64,000 nucleotides of DNA from JABDQA01 sp963824415 (GTDB lineage Bacteria; Desulfobacterota; Desulfobulbia; Desulfobulbales; Desulfocapsaceae), in contig CAWGPM010000002.1 in NCBI GenBank assembly GCA_963824415.1, positions 248,001 through 312,000 on the forward strand, written 5' to 3'. The notes beneath the pieces are model-generated. The model had not been told where the DNA came from, made no database searches, and worked only from the letters and a program-made list of their open reading frames with translations. This document shows, one piece after another, positions 43,682-55,101 of the stretch (position 1 is the stretch's first letter; the number at the start of each line of letters is the position of its first letter). Both the position numbers and the translations under genes were made by a program.

Positions 43682-44395
43682 ATGAAGAAACTCGTACAGA
43701 TGTCCAGACTGGTCATGCTGATCGCGGCGTTCTGCTTTGCGCTGTCGTGCGCAGCGCTTACCACGGTTTCGGCCTCTGATAAGCCGGCCGCTGCGGACAG
43801 CCATGGTACCGCTGTCGAGCAGGCTGCAGATGCTGCCCACGATACGGCTGCAGAAGCCCATGGAGCAGCAGATGAGGCCCATGGGGGCGGTAAAGCCAAA
43901 GGCAGCCTGTCTGCTGCTAAACTCAAGGATCTGTTCTGGCGGGTGCTCAACTTCATCGCCCTGATGATTATCCTGGTCAAATTCGGGGCCAAACCTATCG
44001 CCTCGATGCTTGGCGGCCGTCAGCAGCAGGTCAGGGACGAACTTGAAGACCTCGAGTCGAGGCGGGACGTGGCCGAAAAACAGTATCGGGAATTCGAGGC
44101 CAAACTAGCCACAGTAGAAAAAGATATCGATTCCATTGTTGAAAAAGCGGTTGCCCAGGCTGAAATTGAAAAAGCCAAGATTCTCGAGAAGGCGGAAAAA
44201 GCGGTCGATGATCTCAAGCGTGCCTCCGAACTTGCCATTCAAAACGAAGTTGTCGAAGCGCGCCGCGAGCTGAAAAACGAGGTCGCCGATCAGGCTGCGG
44301 TGCTGGCCCAAGAATTGATCGTCAAGAATCTGACCCCGGAAGACCAGGTCCAGATTATCGAAACATATCTAGATAAAGTGGGGGCCGCACAGTGA
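43682..44395 (+). CDS. atpF: ATP synthase F0 subunit b with N-terminal signal-like extension
   Basis: A 237-residue b subunit. The first 30 residues look like a secretion signal (MKKLVQMSRLVMLIAAFCFA... VSA). Next is an Ala/His/Asp-rich linker (about 33-75, AAHDTAAEAHGAADEAHGGG), then the membrane anchor (about 83-100, LFWRVLNFIALMIILVKF) and the long stalk coiled coil. A usual b subunit is about 160 residues, so the extra 75 are an N-terminal addition probably on the periplasmic side. It pairs with b' and overlaps atpH by 4 bp. Confidence 0.9.
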   Translation: MKKLVQMSRLVMLIAAFCFALSCAALTTVSASDKPAAADSHGTAVEQAADAAHDTAAEAHGAADEAHGGGKAKGSLSAAKLKDLFWRVLNFIALMIILVKFGAKPIASMLGGRQQQVRDELEDLESRRDVAEKQYREFEAKLATVEKDIDSIVEKAVAQAEIEKAKILEKAEKAVDDLKRASELAIQNEVVEARRELKNEVADQAAVLAQELIVKNLTPEDQVQIIETYLDKVGAAQ

Positions 44396-44937
44396 AACAG
44401 ACCATCCTCGCCAAACGGTATGCCAAGGCGTTGTTCGCAATAGGCAAGGAAAACGGTACATACGAGGCCTACAGCGAAGCGCTGCAGGCGCTGGCCGAAC
44501 TCTTTACCACCAACCCCGAAGTTGAAGACGCTCTGACCAACCCGCTCTACCCTGTGGATGTCAAAGAAAAAGCCATGGGCTCCATAATCCAGGCGATGGG
44601 CGCGGACAAGGTCCTGGGCAATTTCTTGAACCTGCTCGTGGAAAAGAAACGGGCGGTGATCCTGCCCGAGATTGCCGAAGCGTTCCAGGTCATGGTTGAT
44701 GAGGACAAAAATATCAGTCACGGTACGGTAATATCGGCCATTGAATTGAATGCGGATTTGAAAGGTAAAATACAGAGTACACTTGAGAAATTAACGGGAA
44801 AAAAGGTTGAGCTGACTGCATCAGTCGATCCCTCCATCATCGGCGGCATTATTGCCAAGGTGGGAGATCTGGTTCTGGACGGCAGCATCAGAACTCAGCT
44901 TGCTAGTTTAAAAGGTTCCATTAAGGGGAGAGAATAG
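44392..44937 (+). CDS. atpH: ATP synthase F1 subunit delta
   Basis: Delta ties the F1 head to the b/b' stalk. The 181-residue protein has the N-terminal helical domain (AKRYAKALFAIGKENG) and the C-terminal motif DPSIIGGIIAKVGDLVLDGSI that ends with LASLKGSI. It starts with GTG overlapping the atpF stop (GTGA). Its stop abuts the atpA start. Confidence 0.93.
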   Translation: MKQTILAKRYAKALFAIGKENGTYEAYSEALQALAELFTTNPEVEDALTNPLYPVDVKEKAMGSIIQAMGADKVLGNFLNLLVEKKRAVILPEIAEAFQVMVDEDKNISHGTVISAIELNADLKGKIQSTLEKLTGKKVELTASVDPSIIGGIIAKVGDLVLDGSIRTQLASLKGSIKGRE

Positions 44938-46461
<1,524 letters not shown>

Positions 46462-46479
46462 TTCAGGAAAGGTCTAGTT

Positions 46480-47355
46480 ATGCCGAGCTTAAAAGAAGTC
46501 AAAACAAAGATCGTCGGCGTCAAAAAGACGGCGCAGATCACCAAGGCGATGAACATGGTCGCCTCCGCCAGGCTGCGCGGGGCCCAGGAGAAGATGGAGG
46601 ACTTCAGGCCGTATTCTTCCAAGTTCAATGAGACCATGTCCAATCTCTCCGCCAGGGCCAATACCGGCGGCAGCTACCCGCTCATGGAAAGGCGCGAGGT
46701 AAAAACGGTCGAACTGGTGGTCATCACCTCCGATCGAGGGCTCTGTGGATCCTTTAATTCCAATATTGGCAAGCTCGCCGAGCGCAAGATGAACGAATAC
46801 GAGGCCGCAGGCAAATCGGTCAGTTTCGTCTGTGTCGGCAAAAAGGGTTTCCAGAGGCTCAAGCGCACCGGCAAGGTTCGCAAATCTTTTGGCGACATCA
46901 TGGGAACCTTCCAGATGTTCAACGCCCGGGAGATTGCCAGCGAGGTTTCTGCAAACTTTCTCAGCGGTGCTGCGGACAAGGTTGAAATTCTCTATGGCGA
47001 GTTCCGCTCGATTGCGGTCCAGGCTCCGGCCGCCAAAGATTTCCTGCCGGTTCAGCCCCTGGAAAGCGAGCAGGATGATGCAACCCAGCAGGTGTCAGGC
47101 GAGTATATCTACGAACCGTCTGCCGAAGAGATCATGGATGTGCTGCAGCCCTTGTATCTCAACGTGATGATCTATCACGCGATGCTCGAGGTCGGTGCCA
47201 GCGAACATGCGGCTCGCATGACGGCGATGGATAATGCGACCAACGCCTGTAAGGATATCATTTCCAATTTGACGATTTTGTACAACAAGGCGCGCCAGGC
47301 TGCCATCACGGCAGAACTAATGGATATCGTTGGCGGTGCCGAAGCCCTTAAATAA
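46480..47355 (+). CDS. atpG: ATP synthase F1 subunit gamma
   Basis: The 291-residue rotor shaft. N-terminal helix VKKTAQITKAMNMVASARLR and C-terminal helix MTAMDNATNACKDIISNLTI with YNKARQAAITAEL are the classical coiled-coil ends; SDRGLCGSFNSN lies in the Rossmann-like middle. AGGAAAGG precedes the ATG. Between atpA and atpD as usual. Confidence 0.97.
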   Translation: MPSLKEVKTKIVGVKKTAQITKAMNMVASARLRGAQEKMEDFRPYSSKFNETMSNLSARANTGGSYPLMERREVKTVELVVITSDRGLCGSFNSNIGKLAERKMNEYEAAGKSVSFVCVGKKGFQRLKRTGKVRKSFGDIMGTFQMFNAREIASEVSANFLSGAADKVEILYGEFRSIAVQAPAAKDFLPVQPLESEQDDATQQVSGEYIYEPSAEEIMDVLQPLYLNVMIYHAMLEVGASEHAARMTAMDNATNACKDIISNLTILYNKARQAAITAELMDIVGGAEALK

Positions 47356-47403
47356 ACATTGAATGTAAAGATAATCTCAAACTTTTAGGAGGGGTTAGGC
47401 CCG

Positions 47404-48816
47404 ATGAGTGAGCAGAGAATAGGAAAAGTACTACAGGTTATCGGACCTGTTGTGGATGTGGAGTTTGATGCGGGCAACCTGCCGAACATCATGAGTGCGC
47501 TGATGATCAGCAATCCGGCCATCTCCGACGTGCCCGACAACCTGGTCGTGGAAGTCGCTCAGCATCTGGGTGACAATGTCTGCCGTTGTGTTGCGATGGA
47601 CCAGACCGACGGGCTGGTGCGGGGGATGGAAGCCCGTGACAGTGAGGCACCGATAACGATACCGGTGGGCCAGCCAGCCCTGGGCCGGATCATGAATGTG
47701 GTCGGACGCCCGGTTGATGGGCTGGGACCGATTGAGTCGGATAAATCGATGCCGATCCATCGACCCGCCCCGGCCTTTACCGAGCAGGATACCGAGGTTC
47801 GTGTACTGGTCACCGGCATCAAGGTTATCGATCTGCTGGTCCCGTTTCCGCTGGGCGGCAAAATGGGTCTGTTCGGCGGCGCCGGCTGCGGTAAGACCGT
47901 TGTTATGATGGAGATGGTAAACAACATCGCGATGCACCACGGTGGTATTTCGGTATTCTGCGGCGTTGGCGAGCGTACCCGCGAGGGCAACGATCTCTAC
48001 CACGAGATGAAGGATTCAGGTGTTCTGCCCAAAGCAGCCCTGATCTATGGCCAGATGACCGAGCCTCCGGGGGCCCGTGCCCGGGTTGGTCTTACCGGCC
48101 TGACTGCGGCAGAATATTTTCGTGATGAGGAAGGACAGGACGTACTCTTCTTCGTAGACAATATCTTCCGTTTCACCCAGGCTGGTTCCGAGGTCTCAGC
48201 GCTGCTTGGTCGTATCCCGTCTGCGGTTGGCTATCAGCCGACCCTGGCCACTGACCTCGGTGCGCTGCAGGAACGCATCACCTCGACCACCAAAGGATCG
48301 ATCACTGCGGTACAGTGCGTCTACGTGCCTGCAGACGACTTGACCGATCCGGCACCGGCTACGACGTTTGCCCATCTCGACGGCACGGTGGTTCTGTCGC
48401 GGCAGCTCACCGAGCTTGGCATCTACCCGGCAGTGGACCCGCTCGACTCGACCTCGAGGATTCTCGATCCGAACGTTATCGGTGAGGAGCATTATCAGGT
48501 TTCCCGCGGTGTGCAGATAACGCTCCAGAAATACAAGGACCTGCAGGATATTATCGCAATCCTGGGCATGGATGAACTCTCGGAAGAGGATCAGATCATG
48601 GTTGCCCGGGCGCGCAAGATCCAGCGATTTCTGTCCCAGCCGTTCCACGTGGCTGAAGTTTTTACCAATATTCCTGGTAAATTCGTCAAGGTGGAAGAGA
48701 CCGTCAAAGGCTTTAAGGAGATTCTTGAAGGCAAGCACGACGATCTTCCCGAGAGCGCTTTCTACATGGTCGGTACCATCGAAGAGGCCATCGAGAAGGC
48801 TGCGGCTGCGAAGTAA
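47404..48816 (+). CDS. atpD: ATP synthase F1 subunit beta
   Basis: The 470-residue catalytic subunit. Walker A is GGAGCGKTVV (about 158-167), where most beta chains have GGAGVGKT. The catalytic glutamate lies in GVGERTREGNDLYHEM. GQMTEPPGARARVGLTGLT and SALLGRIPSAVGYQPTLATD are diagnostic. The start lies after AGGAGGGG. Confidence 0.97.
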   Translation: MSEQRIGKVLQVIGPVVDVEFDAGNLPNIMSALMISNPAISDVPDNLVVEVAQHLGDNVCRCVAMDQTDGLVRGMEARDSEAPITIPVGQPALGRIMNVVGRPVDGLGPIESDKSMPIHRPAPAFTEQDTEVRVLVTGIKVIDLLVPFPLGGKMGLFGGAGCGKTVVMMEMVNNIAMHHGGISVFCGVGERTREGNDLYHEMKDSGVLPKAALIYGQMTEPPGARARVGLTGLTAAEYFRDEEGQDVLFFVDNIFRFTQAGSEVSALLGRIPSAVGYQPTLATDLGALQERITSTTKGSITAVQCVYVPADDLTDPAPATTFAHLDGTVVLSRQLTELGIYPAVDPLDSTSRILDPNVIGEEHYQVSRGVQITLQKYKDLQDIIAILGMDELSEEDQIMVARARKIQRFLSQPFHVAEVFTNIPGKFVKVEETVKGFKEILEGKHDDLPESAFYMVGTIEEAIEKAAAAK

Positions 48817-48843
48817 GAGTAATCAAAACCAGAGGCAGAATAC

Positions 48844-49257
48844 ATGGCACAGCAGATAGCATTGGAGGTCGTGACGCCCAGTGGCGCAGTGGTCAATGAA
48901 GACGTCGATATCGTAAATGCCCCCGGTTACGGTGGTGATTTCGGTGTGCTGGCCAACCATGCGCCGTTTCTTTCGACCATCAAGACCGGCATTTTGTCCT
49001 ATGAATCGGGCAAGAAGCGCGAGTATTTGATGACCAGCGGCGGATTTTGCGAAGTGTCCAATAACAAAATAACCTTTCTGGTGGAGAGTGCGGAATTCGG
49101 CCGCCAGATCGATGTCGATCGTGCCATGAGGGCCAAGGAACGTGCTGAAAAGCGTCTGGCACAGGCCGCAGCGCACGATGAATCGGTCAACGTGGTCCGG
49201 GCCGAAGCGGCCCTGCAGCGCGCTCTTGTCCGACTCCAGGCAGCCCAGTTCAAATAG
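48844..49257 (+). CDS. atpC: ATP synthase F1 subunit epsilon
   Basis: A 137-residue epsilon subunit with an N-terminal beta-sandwich (LEVVTPSGAVVNEDVDIVNAPGYGGDFGVLANHAPFLSTI... region) and a C-terminal helical hairpin that regulates ATP hydrolysis (RAMRAKERAEKRLAQAA). It closes the operon and is followed by a terminator. Confidence 0.95.
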   Translation: MAQQIALEVVTPSGAVVNEDVDIVNAPGYGGDFGVLANHAPFLSTIKTGILSYESGKKREYLMTSGGFCEVSNNKITFLVESAEFGRQIDVDRAMRAKERAEKRLAQAAAHDESVNVVRAEAALQRALVRLQAAQFK

Positions 49258-49283
49258 CACATAGGCTTACCCTGCGTTACCCA

Positions 49284-49313
49284 GGCCGCCTCCTTCTTGG
49301 AGGCGGCCTTTTT
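49284..49313 (+). terminator. Rho-independent terminator after atpC
   Basis: Perfect 10-bp stem GGCCGCCTCC / GGAGGCGGCC, loop TTCTT, followed by TTTTT (49309-49313). It ends the atpF'-C transcript. Confidence 0.95.
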
Positions 49314-49417
49314 GTTGTGCGGTCTTTAAGTGGATAGCTGTTGGCTTAGATGCTCTTGGGGCGCTCAATCGAGGACAGGTTTAGAACCGCGCCATAACGT
49401 GCCACAGCCCCGTCGTC

Positions 49418-51424
49418 TCAGAGGCTGGCGGTGTTGGTGCTGGCATAGCCGCTGATGCCTCCCGATATACGCTTGGCCATGGCATCGATGAAGGTGTCAT
49501 CAGCCAGCAGTCTGGCATCTTCGGGATTAGAGATAAAGGCCAGCTCGATCAGAATAGCCGGCATCTCGGCACCAATCAGCACATAGAACGGCGCCTGCTT
49601 GACCCCCATGTTCTTCAGGGCAAACGGTGGCTCGGAGAGGCCGCTTACCATCGAGTCGTGCACCAGTCTGGCCAGGCGGGATGATTCGTTAATCTTCGAG
49701 TTTTGCATGATATCAGACAAGATATCCTGCAGATCGCTCATCTGATGGGTAGTGGTGGCGTTTTCACGAGCCGCCACGCGCATCGCCTCTTCGTTGGTGG
49801 AGAGATTTAGAAAATAGGTTTCAAAACCCTTTACCTGGGGAGATGGATGGGCATTGATGTGCAGGGAGATGAACAGATCCGCATCGCTGGTGTTGGCGAT
49901 CGCGGTGCGCTCCTCGAGCGGCAGAAACTGATCATTGTCCCGGGTCAGGATAACCGTGGCGCTGAGGTCTTCGCGCAGGTGCTTGGCCAGGTTTTTAGCC
50001 ATGCTCAGCACGATGTCTTTCTCCTTCATGCCGAAAGCGATGGCTCCAGGGTCTTTGCCGCCGTGGCCCGGATCGATGACGATGGTCCCAATGCCGAGAC
50101 CAAGCTGCTGGGCCAGTGAGAGTTTTTGAGATGGAGCCCCAGGGGCAGCGGCCACGGTTTTACTGTCGGTGGCTCTTTTCTTACTTTCATGTAAAACGAC
50201 GATAGGCCCCTGGGCCTCGTCGATATCATCTTCACGCTGCGTGTTCTGGAGGCCATCTTCTCTTGCAACCTCAGGTTCCGGAGGAGGCGGTGGCCCGGTT
50301 GGCTGCGGTGTCTCTGCAGGTTCGCCTTGAGCTGCAACCGCGCTGCTGCCGGTTCCTGCCTCATTTCCTTGCTTTTCTCCTGCGGGCCGTCCCGGCGCAG
50401 ACGGCCGGCTCGGCGGCGCGGGCGGGGCAGGCGGTGGAGAGAGCGGGTTCAAGCTCAGGGCCGGGGGGGCCTGTTTGGGTTTGCCGCGAACATCGATAAC
50501 CACCCGGAACGGGTCGGGCAGAGAAAAGATTTTGTAGTCCGAAATCGATTCAATGTCGAGTACGACTCGCACCGTCTCCGGGCTGAACTGTCCCGTTCGT
50601 ACCCGTTTGAGGAGACCGTCCTGAATGGGGACCGGGGCGCGGAAACGCGGCTCGATGTAACTGTTCTGAAAATCGATGTAGAGCCGGCGGGGCTGATCAC
50701 CTATCTGTTCCAGCAGTTTCTCCCGGTAGGTGGTAGGGCCCGAGGTTTGGACCACCACTCTGGTATAATCCGCCGATGACCAGTATTTGACCGGCATCAC
50801 ATTGGTGAGCTTTTCCATCCGGGTGGTGCCGAGCATTTCCTGGGGCAATGGGATCTCATGCTCTTTTGAGAGCACTTTCAAGCTGTTTTCGGCCTCCGTC
50901 CGCATGTCGCCTTCCGGATAATCGGAGACGATTTTCCCGAAGGCCTCCGCCGCGCGGGTGGGATCGCTGACGTCCTCGAGCAGGATAGTTCCGACCGCAA
51001 ACAGTGCATCATCGGCCAGCCGGTTACCGGGAAACAGCGTGTTCACATCCCGGTAGTAAGAGATGGCCTCGCCGAGGTCGATACCCTGACCGAACTTTTT
51101 GAATGCTTCGTGATAGAGTCGGCCGAGCATAAACAGGCAGGATGGGGCCAGCTCGGATTTGGGCTCGGCCAGGTAGATGCGCCTGAAGTTACCTGCCCCC
51201 TTGAGCCAGTTACTTCTCGAAGCTCCCAGGCTCGTGGTGTTTTTAAGCTGGTTGTAATAAAACTTAGCTTGCTGATAATGACTCTGCAGGTCCGTCTTGG
51301 TGGGGTAGGTTTCGGGCGCCGTTGCCGGGCAGAGCGAAGGGAGCAAAAACAGGACGAGCAAAAAGACCAAAAGCGTCGAAAAAAAGCGATTTTTTAGCCG
51401 TTCACTAACAATAATATGAAGCAT
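49418..51424 (-). CDS. N-acetylmuramoyl-L-alanine amidase with TPR-like and AMIN domains
   Basis: A 668-residue periplasmic cell-wall hydrolase. A signal peptide (about 1-33) is followed by a TPR-like helical region (about 45-195; SELAPSCLFMLGRLY, TRAAEAFGKIVSDYPEGD), an AMIN domain (about 215-325, ending VVIDVRG), and a long proline-rich linker (about 330-445). The zinc amidase_3 domain (about 455-660) has VIDPGHGGKDPGA, SLHINAHPS and the catalytic Glu in PAILIELAFISNPED. It cuts the amide bond between MurNAc and L-Ala. The N-terminal TPR part is an addition to the usual AmiC layout. Confidence 0.88.
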   Translation of the reverse strand: MLHIIVSERLKNRFFSTLLVFLLVLFLLPSLCPATAPETYPTKTDLQSHYQQAKFYYNQLKNTTSLGASRSNWLKGAGNFRRIYLAEPKSELAPSCLFMLGRLYHEAFKKFGQGIDLGEAISYYRDVNTLFPGNRLADDALFAVGTILLEDVSDPTRAAEAFGKIVSDYPEGDMRTEAENSLKVLSKEHEIPLPQEMLGTTRMEKLTNVMPVKYWSSADYTRVVVQTSGPTTYREKLLEQIGDQPRRLYIDFQNSYIEPRFRAPVPIQDGLLKRVRTGQFSPETVRVVLDIESISDYKIFSLPDPFRVVIDVRGKPKQAPPALSLNPLSPPPAPPAPPSRPSAPGRPAGEKQGNEAGTGSSAVAAQGEPAETPQPTGPPPPPEPEVAREDGLQNTQREDDIDEAQGPIVVLHESKKRATDSKTVAAAPGAPSQKLSLAQQLGLGIGTIVIDPGHGGKDPGAIAFGMKEKDIVLSMAKNLAKHLREDLSATVILTRDNDQFLPLEERTAIANTSDADLFISLHINAHPSPQVKGFETYFLNLSTNEEAMRVAARENATTTHQMSDLQDILSDIMQNSKINESSRLARLVHDSMVSGLSEPPFALKNMGVKQAPFYVLIGAEMPAILIELAFISNPEDARLLADDTFIDAMAKRISGGISGYASTNTASL

Positions 51425-51630
51425 ATTGTTTCCAGCTCGTCAGGGTCATGATTGATTCTTTTCCTGAAAACAGTAATTTATATAAACATTTATACAAGAA
51501 AAAAACAACTATCTCTTACCGGCCGTCTGGCCCAGAGGGCAGCAATCTGTGAATTTCATCTGCAGAGCTTGGCACAGCTGGCCGCTTTTGCCGCCTGCTC
51601 CAGACCGGCTTGAGTCCTCATGGAGATGCC

Positions 51631-54294
51631 TTATTCGTTGTTTTCCAGCAGTTCCTGGAGCCGATAGAGGGTATCGAGTGCCTGGCGCGGCGAAAGCTCA
51701 TCGATTTCCATCTTGGCCAGCAGATCAAAAACGGGATGTGTCGGGCTGGCGAACAGGCTGAGCTGTTTCTGGGGTTGGACGGATCTGTTTTTTCTGTTCC
51801 GGGCACCGCTAAAGCAACGGTGATCGAATTCGCCGCGGTCGATACTGCGTAAAATTTCCTCGGCCCGTTTGACCACCTCGGGCGGCACACCGGCCAGGGC
51901 TGCAACCTGGATACCGTAACTGCGGCTGGTGCCCCCCTTGACCAGTTTGTAGAGGAAGATGATCGTATTGTTCCATTCCTTGACCGCCACGGAGTAGTTC
52001 TGCACCCGGCTGTGGTCCTTGGCCAGCTCGGTCAGTTCATGGTAATGGGTGGCGAACAGGGTCTTGACCCCGGCGCCGTCTTTGTTGACCAGTGCCTCGG
52101 CCACCGACCAGGCGATAGAGAGCCCATCGTAGGTCGATGTGCCCCGGCCTATTTCATCGAGGATGACCAGGCTGCGCGGAGTTGCGTTGTTCAGGATATT
52201 GGCGGTCTCATTCATCTCTACCATGAAGGTGGACTGGCCCCGCCTCAGATCGTCCATTGCCCCGACCCTGGTGAAGATGCGGTCAACCACGCTGATCCGG
52301 GCTTTTTCGGCCGGCACGAAACTGCCCATCTGGGCCAAGAGCACGATCAGGGCACTCTGCCTGAGGATGGTCGACTTGCCGGCCATATTGGGGCCGGTGA
52401 TCACCAGTACCTGGTTGCTGTTCTGGTCGAGACTGAGATCGTTGGGCACGAATTTGCCGCTCGGCAGGGCTCGTTCTATAACCGGATGCCGGCCGGCGCT
52501 GATTGAAATTATCCCGTCTTCTGCAAGTTCCGGCCTGGAGTACTGGTAATGCCTGGCGATCTCTGCCAGGCAGGTGAACACGTCGAGCTGGGCCAGATAG
52601 TGGGCCGTCTGCAGCAGGCGTGAGCTGTTTTTGGCCAGCTCTGTTCTAATCTCGATGAAGAGCTGATACTCCAGTTCGAGTCTGCGTTCCTGAGCGTTCA
52701 AGACCCGGCTTTCAAACTCCTTGAGTTCGGGGGTGATGAAGCGTTCGGCATTGACCAGGGTCTGCTTGCGGATGTAGTGTTCGGGAATCTTATCGAGCTG
52801 GGCCTTGCTCACTTCGATAAAATAACCGAACACCTTGTTGTAGCCTATTTTCAACTTGGCGATGGCGCTGCGTTCCCGTTCCTGGTTCTCCAGACTCAGA
52901 ATCAGCGCCTTGGTGTCCTGCACCAGGTGAATCAGCTCATCGAGTTCGGCGTGGTACCCCTTTCTGATCAGGTTACCGTCGCGCAGGGTGATGGGCGGAT
53001 CGTCCGCAATGGCCCGCTCGAGCAGTTCACTGAGATCGGCCAGTACATCGAATGAGCCACTGATCTGCTGCAGTTTTTCGGTGGTGCAGGAGCCGAGCAG
53101 CTCGGCAATTGCGGGCAGGGCTGCCAGCGACTGTTTCAACGCCAGGGCGTCGCGGGCGTTAGCCTGACCGAGCACCATGCGGCTGTTGAGGCGCTCCAGG
53201 TCGTAGATCGCCTCAAAAAAGTCCCTGAACTGCTGCCTGATGCCGGGATGGTTGTAGAAAAAACTGACACAGTCCAGTCGCCGGCCGATCTGCTCGATGT
53301 CCTGCAGGGGCTGGAGCAGGTGGTTTTTCAGCAGGCGCCCGCCCATCGGCGTTCTGGTTTTGTCCAGCACGGAGAGCAAGGAGCCTTCGCGCGCATTGCC
53401 GATAATGGTGCGGGTCAGCTCCAGATTTCTGCGGGAGGCGTCGTCGATAAGCAAGACCGTCTCCAGGTTTATCGGCACCAGCCTCTCAATGTGGTCGATA
53501 TCGCTTTTCTGGGTTTGCTTGACATAGTCGAGCAGCACCCCGGCTGCAACCAGTCCCTGCCGCATCGAACCACAGCCGAAGCCCTCCAGATTGATCACCT
53601 TGAAGTGCTCGGTGAGTTCCCGGGTTGCCTGCTCGAGGTTGAACAGATCTTCGTTGCGCTCGGTGATGCAGATGCCGGGAAGTGAAATCTGCAGGGACTC
53701 GAGCAGCGCCTGCAGGTCCTTGGCACGGGCTTCGTTGATCACTATTTCCGCCGGCATCATCCGGCTCAGATGATCCAGGAGCTGTTCCGGCACAGCGGCT
53801 GTGTCGACAAATTCTGCGCTGAGAAACTCCCCGGTGCTCAGATCGAGGAAGCTGACTCCCCAGAGCACTGCCGAATCAGCCACAGCGTTGCTCAGCGCGC
53901 AGACGTAGCGGTTTTCGTTGTCGTCAAGCAACTGGTCGTCGGTGACGACGCCGGGCGTCACCACCCGGATTACCTCGCGTTTGACGATGCCCTTGGCCTG
54001 AGCAGGGTCCTCGGTCTGTTCGCAGATCGCCACCCGTTTGCCGGCCTGCACCAGTTTGGCCAGATAGTTCCGGGCTGCGTGGTAGGGCACCCCGCACATC
54101 GGAATCCGGGCGGCATCGGCCTTGTTGTTGCGCGAGGTCAGGGTGATATTGAGAATTTTCGACGCGATTTCGGCGTCCTCGAAGAACATCTCGTAAAAAT
54201 CACCCATCCGGTAAAAGAGGATCTCGTCCGGGTATTGTTCCTTGATTTCGAGATATTGACGCAGCATCGGCGTCATCTTTGGTGGTGCGGTCAT
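51631..54294 (-). CDS. mutS: DNA mismatch repair protein MutS
   Basis: MutS recognises mismatches and short loops and recruits MutL. The 887-residue protein is full length: the mismatch-reading Phe-x-Glu motif in YRMGDFYEMFFEDA, core and clamp domains, the Walker A GPNMAGKSTILRQ and the signature STFMVEMNETANIL, then ILDEIGRGTSTYDG. The HIT gene upstream overlaps its start by 4 bp (ATGA), so they are co-expressed. MutL is not in the window. Confidence 0.97.
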   Translation of the reverse strand: MTAPPKMTPMLRQYLEIKEQYPDEILFYRMGDFYEMFFEDAEIASKILNITLTSRNNKADAARIPMCGVPYHAARNYLAKLVQAGKRVAICEQTEDPAQAKGIVKREVIRVVTPGVVTDDQLLDDNENRYVCALSNAVADSAVLWGVSFLDLSTGEFLSAEFVDTAAVPEQLLDHLSRMMPAEIVINEARAKDLQALLESLQISLPGICITERNEDLFNLEQATRELTEHFKVINLEGFGCGSMRQGLVAAGVLLDYVKQTQKSDIDHIERLVPINLETVLLIDDASRRNLELTRTIIGNAREGSLLSVLDKTRTPMGGRLLKNHLLQPLQDIEQIGRRLDCVSFFYNHPGIRQQFRDFFEAIYDLERLNSRMVLGQANARDALALKQSLAALPAIAELLGSCTTEKLQQISGSFDVLADLSELLERAIADDPPITLRDGNLIRKGYHAELDELIHLVQDTKALILSLENQERERSAIAKLKIGYNKVFGYFIEVSKAQLDKIPEHYIRKQTLVNAERFITPELKEFESRVLNAQERRLELEYQLFIEIRTELAKNSSRLLQTAHYLAQLDVFTCLAEIARHYQYSRPELAEDGIISISAGRHPVIERALPSGKFVPNDLSLDQNSNQVLVITGPNMAGKSTILRQSALIVLLAQMGSFVPAEKARISVVDRIFTRVGAMDDLRRGQSTFMVEMNETANILNNATPRSLVILDEIGRGTSTYDGLSIAWSVAEALVNKDGAGVKTLFATHYHELTELAKDHSRVQNYSVAVKEWNNTIIFLYKLVKGGTSRSYGIQVAALAGVPPEVVKRAEEILRSIDRGEFDHRCFSGARNRKNRSVQPQKQLSLFASPTHPVFDLLAKMEIDELSPRQALDTLYRLQELLENNE

Positions 54295-54818
54295 GGTGAT
54301 GTCTTGAAGGTTGCTTGCCGGGACCGATATAAAGCCTTGAATTCGGGCAGCAGGAGCTCGAAGGTGGTGGTTATATGTTGCGGAATGGCCTTGATCTCGG
54401 CCAGCACCGCGATGAAATTGTGGTCATCCTGCCAGCGCGGTACGATATGCACATGCAGGTGGTCGTCGATGCCGGCCCCGGCCACGGAACCGATATTGAG
54501 CCCGATATTGCAGCCGTCCGGCTTCAGCAGCCGCTTTATGATTGCGGTGGCCTGCTGAACCAGCGCCATCAGCTCCTGCATCTCACCGGATTCAAGCTCG
54601 GTGATGCAGTCCACATGGCGGATCGGAGCCACCAGCAGGTGGCCGTTCGCATATGGGTAACGATTGAGCAGGCAGAGCACGGTCGAATCCCGGTAGAGCA
54701 GCAATTGTTCCGCTGCATGGGGTTCGCTGCCCGGCGGCTCGAACAGGCAGCGCTCAAGCGCTGGGGCCTGGCCGAGAACGTGCTCCATTCTCCAGGGCGT
54801 CCAGAGGGGCTTCATCAT
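54291..54818 (-). CDS. HIT-family hydrolase (Ap4A phosphorylase-like)
   Basis: A 175-residue histidine-triad protein with the motif HLHVHIVPRW and PYANGHLLVAPIRHVD upstream. Members hydrolyse or phosphorolyse dinucleoside polyphosphates or nucleotide conjugates; the N-terminal MKPLWTPWRMEHV is typical of the bacterial Ap4A-type subgroup. Specificity cannot be fixed. First gene of the HIT-mutS pair. Confidence 0.88.
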   Translation of the reverse strand: MMKPLWTPWRMEHVLGQAPALERCLFEPPGSEPHAAEQLLLYRDSTVLCLLNRYPYANGHLLVAPIRHVDCITELESGEMQELMALVQQATAIIKRLLKPDGCNIGLNIGSVAGAGIDDHLHVHIVPRWQDDHNFIAVLAEIKAIPQHITTTFELLLPEFKALYRSRQATFKTSP

Positions 54819-54964
54819 ATTTGATCAGTTTTTAGTCTATGAATAAGTGCAGATAAACCAGCGCAGTTACCTCTTCACCACCATACCCGATCGAGTCTCT
54901 CATCCACAATCCGAATGTGCATCCGCCGATCGAAAAGAACGCGGATACACTCGGATATTTTCGG

Positions 54965-54994
54965 TTGTCAAATATCGCCTCGGGCAGGTATAGT
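54965..54994 (+). promoter_or_regulatory. Putative sigma70-type promoter of efp
   Basis: TTGTCA (54965-54970) and TATAGT (54989-54994), each 5 of 6 to consensus, lie 18 bp apart and point at efp, 107 bp downstream. Confidence 0.6.
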
Positions 54995-55101
54995 TGCAAA
55001 TTTACCGTGCCGGCCTCAGAGGTTCCGGTTTAATCATACAATGTTTAACCCTACAACGTATCGGCGGTCTGCTAGCCCCGATTTTTTCTGGAGAAACTAC
55101 T

